A DNA stretch of 6,225 nucleotides, from contig CAILKC010000181.1 of NCBI GenBank assembly GCA_903834675.1, forward strand, positions 1 to 6,225. Reading direction: 5' to 3'. The translations under genes were made by a program, and so were the position numbers. Origin of the DNA: an uncultured Victivallales bacterium (GTDB lineage: Bacteria; Verrucomicrobiota; Lentisphaeria; Oligosphaerales; JAFGRS01). How positions within the stretch are numbered: position 1 is the stretch's first letter; each line of letters begins with the position of its first letter. Below, in pieces: positions 1 to 4,958 of this stretch. The notes under the pieces were generated by a model. It ran no database searches. It saw nothing but the letters and a program-made list of their open reading frames with translations, and was not told where the DNA came from.

Positions 1-168
1 CACCGCATCTCCACCGGCTCTGGAGCGCCCGGGGCCCCCGGGCACTGGCCGCGAGCCGCGGCCGGTCCATTCCCCTGGAGAGGCGCCTGGCCCCAGGCGC
101 GGCGGTGGCCCCCCACCGCATCTCCATTCCCCTGGAGACCGGCTCAGGCTACGGCCCCCCCCTGCCCG
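1..168. repeat. Gene-free mosaic of short direct and inverted repeats downstream of the cupin gene
   Basis: No convincing gene is seen here. CACCGCATCTCCA occurs at 1-13 and 114-126, TCCATTCCCCTGGAGA at 66-81 and 123-138, and ACCGGCTC at 13-20 and 138-145. The dyad TCCA-N6/7-TGGA sits at 10-24, 66-79 and 123-136, and a fourth copy lies in the cupin tail at 183-196, giving a spacing of 56, 57 and 60 nt. Seventeen nt after the start of each of the first two dyads comes a strong GC hairpin: GCCCGGGG/CCCCGGGC (27-34/36-43) and GCGCCTGG/CCAGGCGC (83-90/93-100). No T-tract follows on either strand, so a standard intrinsic terminator is not supported, although the hairpins could still end or stabilise the cupin transcript. 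The repeats are seen directly; any function is inference. Confidence 0.6.
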
Positions 169-561
169 CTACTCCGCTACCTTCCACGGCCCTGGAACCC
201 GCACGGCCTCGGCCTCACCTGGCCAGGGCGGCATGGTGACCGCCACCGCGGCCACTGCCTGGGTGGGCGAGGCGCGGAATTGGAAGTGCGTTCCGCGCGG
301 AAGGGTGACGCATACCCCCGGCTCAAGAGCAACGATCTCCTCCCTGGCGCCCTGCTTACGCCACATTTCCCCTTGCCCGGAGACGACGTACCAAATCTCC
401 CCGACGGTCCGATGGACCACCGCGCGAGCCACCTTTCCCGCGGCCAGTTCAAAGTGCGCCATCCCGCCGGCGGACAGGCCGAGCAGGATGCGTACGTCGG
501 AGCCGTCGGGAGCCACCACGGTGGGTGCCGCGGGCAGACGCTGGGTTGCAAATTCGCTCAT
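169..561 (-). CDS. Small single-domain cupin protein
   Basis: A 130-residue protein consisting of one small beta-barrel (RmlC-like cupin) domain, probably cytoplasmic since no signal peptide or membrane segment is seen. Cupin motif 1 is visible as H50-x4-E55-x6-G62 within HRTVGEIWYVVSG, and motif 2 as G82-x5-P88-x-G90-x-H92 within GVCVTLPRGTHFQF. H50, E55 and H92 are the likely metal ligands. The first histidine of the usual HxH pair is replaced by V48, so metal binding may be altered or absent. An AGGG (minus-strand sense, 567-570) lies five nt before the ATG and supports this start. The gene stands alone, divergent from the STAS-GPP34 unit. Small cupins of this kind include sugar or carboxylate isomerases, dioxygenases and binding proteins, and the substrate cannot be read from the sequence. 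The fold is well supported; the function is unknown. Confidence 0.85.
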   Translation of the reverse strand: MSEFATQRLPAAPTVVAPDGSDVRILLGLSAGGMAHFELAAGKVARAVVHRTVGEIWYVVSGQGEMWRKQGAREEIVALEPGVCVTLPRGTHFQFRASPTQAVAAVAVTMPPWPGEAEAVRVPGPWKVAE

Positions 562-744
562 CCTGACCCTGCCTTACTCCGTTGCGGCGCCCTGAGGGCG
601 GGCGCAGCGGCCTCTCAACCCGGTCCGCCGCCGCGTTTCTCCTCCGGCGGCCCTTCCTCAGCACTATCTCCGCGTGCGAGCATAAGGTAATCCACGAGAA
701 GCCGGGAAGAAACGCCATCCACGGCGAGAGCAGGGCTCTCTCTC

Positions 745-796
745 CGCCGTCTGCCTCTCCGTCTCCTCCAGTCGCCGTCTCGCCGTCTCGCCGTTT
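745..796. repeat. CGCCGTCT short tandem repeat
   Basis: CGCCGTCT occurs at 745-752, 773-780 and 781-788, and a one-mismatch copy CGCCGTTT at 789-796, so three units run in perfect tandem from 773. The stretch between (753-772) is similar C/T-rich sequence with CTCCGTCT-like partial copies. The tract is pyrimidine-rich on the plus strand and may be a slippage-prone microsatellite or part of a dispersed intergenic repeat. No function can be assigned. Confidence 0.75.
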
Positions 797-815
797 CCAG
801 AACCCAGGACCTGAG

Positions 816-840
816 GTGTCACCACCTACGAAACTGACAC
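816..840. promoter_or_regulatory. Possible operator dyad upstream of the STAS promoter
   Basis: GTGTCA (816-821) and TGACAC (835-840) form a perfect 6-bp inverted repeat separated by 13 nt. The left arm also belongs to a second dyad, AGGTG-TCAC-CACCT (814-827). If transcription starts near 897, the element lies at roughly -57 to -81, a position used by activators. This is a weak prediction, since short dyads arise by chance in GC-rich DNA. Confidence 0.25.
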
Positions 841-863
841 ACGCCCGGCCTTCGTCCGCCCCC

Positions 864-890
864 TTGTCTTCGGCCTTGCGGCCATATACT
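864..890 (+). promoter_or_regulatory. Candidate sigma-70-type promoter for STAS-GPP34
   Basis: A -35-like TTGTCT (864-869) and a -10-like TATACT (885-890, five of six matches to TATAAT) are 15 nt apart, slightly shorter than the usual 16-18. The AT-rich TATACTTTA stands out in a GC-rich region. Transcription would begin near 897 and give a leader of about 65 nt before the GTG of the STAS gene. Confidence 0.45.
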
Positions 891-961
891 TTACCGGGCG
901 CGGACGAGAGAAACGTCGGCGCTCTGTGGACCGCATACCGAGGCGCAAGGGAGGTTCGATC

Positions 962-1300
962 GTGAACATTACCGAGAGCAGGCTGGGCGAGGTCACGATG
1001 CTCGGCCTTGAGGGTCGCCTGGATTCCGTCAGCGCTCCCGAGTTGGAGCGGAAGATCAAAGCCTTGACCGACGCCGGCTCGGTCCGCATCGCTCTCGATT
1101 GCGCCAGGCTGGAATACGTCAGCAGCGCCGGCCTGCGCGTCTTCCTCGGCGCGGCGAAACGACTGAAAACCGCCCAGGGACGCTTCGCCCTGGGGGCCGC
1201 CGTCGAACAGGTTCGGGAGATTCTCGACATGGCGGGTTTCGCGAGCGTGCTACCCGTCCTGAAGACCGCTCAGGACGCCGCCAGCGCGTGTGCGTCGTAA
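962..1300 (+). CDS. STAS-domain protein, anti-sigma factor antagonist-like
   Basis: A 112-residue protein made of a single STAS domain, as in SpoIIAA/RsbV. Such proteins bind an anti-sigma kinase or another partner and are switched by phosphorylation of one serine. The signature YVSSAGLRVFL (residues 52-62) marks the phosphoacceptor loop; by alignment to the DSSGL motif of SpoIIAA, S55 is the likely phosphorylated residue. The N-terminal strand and GRLDS turn (18-22) and the C-terminal helix are also typical. The start chosen is GTG 962, because AAGGGAGG (947-954) lies seven nt before it; an in-frame GTG at 926 would add 12 residues but has no comparable site. The gene lies 33 nt before the GPP34 gene and is probably co-transcribed with it. 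No anti-sigma kinase, phosphatase or sigma factor is in view, so its partner is unknown. The family call is firm; the pathway is not. Confidence 0.9.
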   Translation: MNITESRLGEVTMLGLEGRLDSVSAPELERKIKALTDAGSVRIALDCARLEYVSSAGLRVFLGAAKRLKTAQGRFALGAAVEQVREILDMAGFASVLPVLKTAQDAASACAS

Positions 1301-1318
1301 ACCCGTAAACCGCGTGCT

Positions 1319-1326
1319 AGGAGGGG
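1319..1326 (+). promoter_or_regulatory. Strong Shine-Dalgarno site for the GPP34 gene
   Basis: AGGAGGGG lies seven nt before ATG 1334, in the 33-nt gap after the STAS stop codon. With no room for a separate terminator and promoter, it supports independent, efficient translation of GPP34 from a shared mRNA. Confidence 0.75.
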
Positions 1327-1333
1327 TTAGGCC

Positions 1334-1978
1334 ATGTTGAGCTTCGCCGAGGAAATCATCCTGATTGCGCTGGACGAAGAGCGCGGCGACTTCGCCCGCC
1401 TGCCGGACGGCGAATTGGCGGTGGCGCTGGTCGGCGCCGTGCTGCTGGAACTGACCTTCCTGAACCGCATCGATGTCGACAACAAGAACCTCCTCCTGGT
1501 CGATGAGACCCCTACCGGTTCCGCCGTGCTGGATGCAAGCCTGGAGATCATGAAGGCCTCCCCCAAGGAGAACACGACCTCGTACTGGCTGCATCGCCTG
1601 GCCGGACAGGCAAACGCCATCCGGCAAGAGGCGCTGGAGCAACTGGTCCGTAAGGGCGTGCTGCGCCGCGCCGAGAGCAAGGTCTTCTGGATCTTCCCAA
1701 CCAAGCGCTATCCGGCCCTCGACAACCGGGAGATCAAGGCGGTGGAGGCGCGGCTCAGAGAACTTATCCTGGGCGACGACATCCCCGACCCTCGTGACGC
1801 AGTGCTGATTAGTCTGATCAACGCCTGCCGCCTCTTCCGTTACCTCTTCTCGGCGGCTGAACTGGAACGGGTGCGCCCGCGCATCAACGACCTGGCCAGG
1901 CTGGATCTGATCGGCCAATCCGTGGTCCGTTCCCTCCGTGACCTCGAGGCCGTGCTCAGTTTGCCCCTGGGACTCTGA
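1334..1978 (+). CDS. GPP34 family (GOLPH3-like) protein
   Basis: A 214-residue, mostly helical protein matching bacterial GPP34, the family of eukaryotic Golgi phosphoprotein 3. GOLPH3 binds phosphatidylinositol 4-phosphate on Golgi membranes; bacterial members have no settled role. Seen here: the N-terminal helix with LxxEEIILIALDEERG (about 2-18), the IRQEALEQLVRKGVLRR segment (96-112), an aromatic, basic hairpin-like stretch KVFWIFPTKRYPALD (116-130), the DPRDAVLISLINACRLFRYLF block (152-172) and a C-terminal IGQSVVRSLRDLEAVL helix (193-208). The length is close to that of bacterial relatives and the protein looks complete. There is no signal peptide or transmembrane helix, so it is probably a cytoplasmic or peripheral membrane protein. 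It follows the STAS gene by 33 nt in the same direction. The family is recognised with good confidence; lipid binding is inferred from the eukaryotic homologue only. Confidence 0.85.
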   Translation: MLSFAEEIILIALDEERGDFARLPDGELAVALVGAVLLELTFLNRIDVDNKNLLLVDETPTGSAVLDASLEIMKASPKENTTSYWLHRLAGQANAIRQEALEQLVRKGVLRRAESKVFWIFPTKRYPALDNREIKAVEARLRELILGDDIPDPRDAVLISLINACRLFRYLFSAAELERVRPRINDLARLDLIGQSVVRSLRDLEAVLSLPLGL

Positions 1979-2310
1979 GAAACAGCGCCGAAGCCCCCCC
2001 TGCGGCCAAGCGCCAGCCGAGCCTTAGTCCGCGCGGTGGACGGGTGTCTTGGGGTTGTTCCACCAGCGTTGACTCAAGCGGGACTTTGTGCCAGAAACAA
2101 ACGCTCCGCGCTGCACGAAGCGTTGCTCGGGGCTGGTTTGGTACGCCCTATCGGGACTAAAGACGCTCGGCTCATCCTCACGACACAGGTCGCCCACTGC
2201 CGTTCACCCTCACCTCTTTCAACCCCTGCAGCGCCATCGACAAGCGCCCTCAGGCGGTCTATGGTTAGGGCCGACCTTTGGAGTCCCTCGGCCAAGACAA
2301 GGCTTTCCCT
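1979..2310. other. Intergenic region between GPP34 and glcF
   Basis: No gene could be supported in these 332 nt; the open frames show no recognisable family and carry atypical composition. Two structures are visible: GTCCGC-GCG-GTGGAC (2027-2041), a six-pair stem if one G-U pair is allowed, and AACGCT-N13-AGCGTT (2100-2105/2119-2124). The first could be part of a terminator for the STAS-GPP34 unit, but the sequence after it is only mildly T-rich. A TTGACT at 2069-2074 resembles a -35 box but has no convincing -10 at 16-18 nt. The glcFD promoter should lie here but was not identified. Confidence 0.5.
2299..2302 (+). promoter_or_regulatory. Short Shine-Dalgarno site deciding the glcF GTG start
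   Basis: AAGG is followed by eight nt and then GTG 2311. The first in-frame ATG of this gene is at codon 63, after the first Fe-S motif, so a non-ATG start is required. TTG 2278 is in frame too but lacks a better ribosome site. Confidence 0.5.
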
Positions 2311-3582
2311 GTGACGCAACCCGCAAACCTGAATAAGCCCGACGAAAGCAAGTACCGGAACTGCATCCGCTGCGGCCTCTGCCTGTCGGTTTGCCCGACC
2401 TACCGGGAGCATCTCAGCGAGACGGCCTCGCCGCGCGGACGGGTGGCCCTGACGCGCAAGGGCCTGGAGGGCGAACTCGAGCTCAGCCCGAACTTGATGG
2501 GCCAGATGTACGGCTGCTTCGCCTGCATGGCCTGCAACGACGCCTGCCCGGTCGGCATTCGCCCGGCGGACCTGGCCCTGGACATGCGCCAGGTGCAGGA
2601 ACAGATTCGCCCGGCGGGCTGGAAGCAGGCACTCTTCGGTCGCCTCATCCCCAAACCGGGGCGCCTGGAACTGGCCACTCTGCCCCTGCGGCTGTACCAG
2701 AGGCTAGGCCTGCGCCGGTTGGTGTATGCGCTGGGGCTGCGCAAGCTGATGCCCGCCCAGTTACGCGACCTGGAAGCCATGCTGCCACGCCTGCCCCAGC
2801 GTCCGCTTCGGCAGGTTCTACCGGAAGTCACCACCCCCAGCGGCGAAAGCCGTTACCGGGTTGGCTTCTTTCTAGGCTGTGCGCAAAGCCTGATGTTCGC
2901 CAACGCCAGCGCCGCGACGCTGCGAGTGCTGGCCCGCAATGGCTGCACCGTCATCACGCCGAAGGCAACGGTCTGCTGTGGCATGCCTGCGGCGGGGTAC
3001 GGGCGGCAGGACCTGGTGCGCGGACAAGCCCAACAGAACATCGCGCTGTTTGAGCAGGCCGGCGTCGACACCATCGTCACCGACTGCGCCACCTGCGGCT
3101 CTTCGCTGAAGGAATATGCTCACCTTCTGGCGGCTGACCCAGCCTGGGCTGAGCGCGCGGCCGCGTTCAGCAAGAAGGTGCGCGATGTGAGCGAATTCCT
3201 GGTCTCGATCCCGCTCGAAAAACCGCGGGGACGCATCGCGGCGCGGGTCACCTATCACGACCCCTGCCATCTGCGCCGCAGTCAGGGCGTCTGGAAACAG
3301 CCGCGAGCGTTGCTGCAGATGATCGACGGTGTCGAGTTCGTTGAACTGCCCGAAGCCGATTGGTGCTGTGGCTCGGCAGGCAGCCAACTGATCACCCACT
3401 ACGAGACCTCGCTCAAGGTGCTCAAGCGCAAGATGGACAATCTTGAAAGCACTAAGGCTGAGTATATTGCGTCGGGCTGCCCCGGTTGCCAGATGCAATT
3501 GAACGTCGGCATCCGTCGGCGCGGACTTGGGGTGCAGGTGGTGCATCCCATTGAGTTACTGGACAGGGCCTATACCCCATGA
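2311..3582 (+). CDS. glcF: Glycolate oxidase iron-sulfur subunit GlcF (or D-lactate dehydrogenase Fe-S subunit)
   Basis: A 423-residue Fe-S electron-transfer subunit. Two 4Fe-4S ferredoxin motifs are complete: C18-x2-C21-x2-C24-x3-C28-P and C69-x2-C72-x2-C75-x3-C79-P. Two cysteine-rich CCG domains follow: the first with C190, CCG at 222-224 and C259-x2-C262, the second with C319, CCG at 352-354 and C390-x2-C393. This two-ferredoxin plus two-CCG layout is that of GlcF and related lactate or glycerol-3-phosphate dehydrogenase subunits. It would take electrons from the FAD of the neighbouring GlcD and pass them to membrane quinone or another carrier. No membrane segment is seen. The start is set at GTG 2311; TTG 2278 would add 11 residues. 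The last four bases overlap glcD (ATGA), implying translational coupling. All key cysteines are present. Glycolate as opposed to D-lactate or another 2-hydroxyacid cannot be decided from this subunit. Confidence 0.88.
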   Translation: MTQPANLNKPDESKYRNCIRCGLCLSVCPTYREHLSETASPRGRVALTRKGLEGELELSPNLMGQMYGCFACMACNDACPVGIRPADLALDMRQVQEQIRPAGWKQALFGRLIPKPGRLELATLPLRLYQRLGLRRLVYALGLRKLMPAQLRDLEAMLPRLPQRPLRQVLPEVTTPSGESRYRVGFFLGCAQSLMFANASAATLRVLARNGCTVITPKATVCCGMPAAGYGRQDLVRGQAQQNIALFEQAGVDTIVTDCATCGSSLKEYAHLLAADPAWAERAAAFSKKVRDVSEFLVSIPLEKPRGRIAARVTYHDPCHLRRSQGVWKQPRALLQMIDGVEFVELPEADWCCGSAGSQLITHYETSLKVLKRKMDNLESTKAEYIASGCPGCQMQLNVGIRRRGLGVQVVHPIELLDRAYTP

Positions 3583-4958
3583 ACCCAACCCTCATCGCGG
3601 AACTGCAGCAGATCACCGGCAAAGACGGCGTGCTGCACACGCCCGAGGACCTGGCTGTCTACAGTTACGACGGCACCTTCGCCGAGCACCGCCCGGATGT
3701 GGTCGTCCTGCCGCGCACCACCGCACAGGTCAGCCAGATTGTGGTGCTGGCGGCGCGCGAACGCCTCCCGCTGGTGACCCGGGGAATGGGCTCCGGCCTG
3801 GCGGCGGCCTCGGTGCCGTTCAGCGGCGGCATCACGCTGTCGCTGACCCGCATGAACCGCATCCTGGAGATTGACCGGGTCAACGCCACCGCCCACGTCG
3901 AAGCGGGCATCGTCACCGCCGACCTGCAGACTGCCGTGGAGAAGCTCGGGCTTTTCTATCCGCCCGACCCATCCAGCCTCCGCCACTCGACCATCGGTGG
4001 GAATATCGCCTGCAACGCCGGCGGCCCGCGCTGCCTGAAATATGGGGTGACCGGCGACTATGTGCTCGGCCTCACCACCGTTCTGGCGGATGGGCGCATC
4101 CTGCACACCGGCGGAAAACTCATCAAGGACGTGGTGGGCTATGACCTGACCGCGCTCCTGACCGGTTCGGAAGGGACCCTGGGCATCTTCACCGAGGCGT
4201 TGCTGCGGCTCACCGCCAAGCCCAAGTTCGCCCGCACCGCGCTGGTCGAATTCGCCGCCTTGGAAGATGCCTCCCGCACCGTCAACGCGATCCTCTCCGC
4301 TGGCATCGTCCCGGCCACCCTCGAACTGATGGATGAGACCGCCCTGGCCTGCATCGAGGAAGCCATGCACCTCGGACTGCCACTCGATGTGGAAGCCGTC
4401 CTGCTCATCGAAAGCGACGGGGCGGATGAAACCGCGGTGGTCCGCGAGATCGAAGCCATCGCCGCCATCTGTCGCGACTGCCAGGCGAGGCAGGTCAAGG
4501 TGGCGAAGGATGAAGCCGAACGCGCTAATCTGTGGAAGGCGCGCCGCTCGGTCTCGCCGGCCTTGGCGCGCCAAGCGCCCAACAAGCTTGGCGAGGACAT
4601 CACCGTCCCGCGCAGTGCTATCCCGGAAGCCATCCGCGGCCTGAAGGCCATCAGCGCCAAGTACGGCTTGCCGATCGTCATCTTTGGTCATGCCGGAGAC
4701 GGCAACCTGCACCCCAACATCCTGTTCGATAAACGCCTTCCAGAACAGTGGCACAAGGTCGAGCAGATGGTCTCCGAGGAATTCGCCCTGGCGCTCAAAC
4801 TCGGCGGCACACTCTCGGGTGAGCACGGCGTCGGCGCGCTGAAGCGCCCCTACATGGAAAAGGCCCTCGGCCCCATCTCGATCGAGATCCAAAAACGCCT
4901 CAAGGCCGCCTTGGACCCGCTCAACATCCTGAATCCGGGGAAGGTCCTGCCAGACTAG
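3579..4958 (+). CDS. glcD: FAD-linked 2-hydroxyacid dehydrogenase, glycolate oxidase subunit GlcD-like
   Basis: A 459-residue flavoprotein of the vanillyl-alcohol-oxidase/PCMH family that oxidises a 2-hydroxyacid (glycolate to glyoxylate, or D-lactate to pyruvate). The N-terminal FAD-binding domain (about 38-210) shows PPDPSS (128-133), IGGNIACNAGG (139-149) and the following KYGVTGDYVLGL. The C-terminal FAD-oxidase domain (about 215-457) shows GHAGDGNLHPN (370-380) and GEHGVG (414-419); the histidines in these motifs are the metal or active-site residues in D-lactate dehydrogenase relatives. It ends in the usual DPLNILNPGK tail. The length is close to the shorter GlcD homologues and nothing is missing. 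The start overlaps the glcF stop, with an AGGG at 3565-3568 ahead of it. No glcE is between or after the pair. The stop codon shares CTAG with the convergent heparinase-like gene. Family confidence is high; substrate confidence is moderate. Confidence 0.9.
   Translation: MNPTLIAELQQITGKDGVLHTPEDLAVYSYDGTFAEHRPDVVVLPRTTAQVSQIVVLAARERLPLVTRGMGSGLAAASVPFSGGITLSLTRMNRILEIDRVNATAHVEAGIVTADLQTAVEKLGLFYPPDPSSLRHSTIGGNIACNAGGPRCLKYGVTGDYVLGLTTVLADGRILHTGGKLIKDVVGYDLTALLTGSEGTLGIFTEALLRLTAKPKFARTALVEFAALEDASRTVNAILSAGIVPATLELMDETALACIEEAMHLGLPLDVEAVLLIESDGADETAVVREIEAIAAICRDCQARQVKVAKDEAERANLWKARRSVSPALARQAPNKLGEDITVPRSAIPEAIRGLKAISAKYGLPIVIFGHAGDGNLHPNILFDKRLPEQWHKVEQMVSEEFALALKLGGTLSGEHGVGALKRPYMEKALGPISIEIQKRLKAALDPLNILNPGKVLPD
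4955..4958. other. CTAG tetramer giving stop codons to two convergent genes
   Basis: The plus-strand TAG of glcD (4956-4958) and the minus-strand TAG of the heparinase-like gene (4955-4957) use the same palindromic CTAG. There is therefore no intergenic space for a terminator. GCGGA-TC-TCCGC (4967-4978) just beyond could form a small stem in either transcript but has no T-tract. Confidence 0.9.

Larger units (their letters stand above)
562..961. other. Divergent intergenic region between the cupin and STAS genes
   Basis: About 400 nt without a supported gene, between the divergent cupin and STAS starts. On the cupin side there is a hairpin CGCCC-TGA-GGGCG (588-600), which would lie in the cupin 5' leader, and a dyad CCGCCG-N14-CGGCGG (625-630/645-650). 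A pyrimidine-rich microsatellite follows (745-796). Nearer the STAS gene are AGGTG-TCAC-CACCT (814-827) and GTGTCA-N13-TGACAC (816-821/835-840), then a sigma-70-like promoter. No clear promoter for the cupin gene was found; on the minus strand a TATGCT-like box near 670 has no good -35 element. Confidence 0.6.

Noticed and set aside
83..100. GCGCCTGG/CCAGGCGC hairpin as an intrinsic terminator for the cupin gene
   Set aside because: The stem is strong but no T-tract follows in the minus-strand direction, so it is described as a repeat hairpin instead.
1..145. Left-edge repeats as a CRISPR array
   Set aside because: Repeat units are degenerate, the spacers between them are themselves repetitive and palindromic, and no cas gene is present.
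233..690. Plus-strand open frames across the cupin gene
   Set aside because: They are proline- and arginine-rich shadows without ribosome sites; the minus strand carries clear cupin motifs.
926..961. Upstream GTG start for the STAS gene
   Set aside because: It would add 12 residues outside the STAS domain and swallow the strong AAGGGAGG site that serves GTG 962.
1250..1918. Open frame of 222 codons antisense to the GPP34 gene
   Set aside because: Its sequence is Q/D/G-rich with no family match, as expected of an antisense shadow; the plus strand has a strong ribosome site and a GPP34 match.
2069..2097. TTGACT as the -35 box of a glcFD promoter
   Set aside because: The sequence 16-18 nt downstream has no resemblance to a -10 box.
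2036..2314. Small plus-strand open frames in the gap before glcF
   Set aside because: No family resemblance, poor start sites, and composition unlike the neighbouring genes; they overlap the glcF start.
2872..3546. Open frame of 224 codons antisense to glcF
   Set aside because: It covers the CCG domains of glcF, which are fully conserved on the plus strand; no independent coding signal.
3570..4892. Long open frame (440 codons) antisense to glcD
   Set aside because: It mirrors glcD in GC-rich DNA, has no recognisable domain, and the plus-strand frame has complete GlcD motifs and a coupled start.
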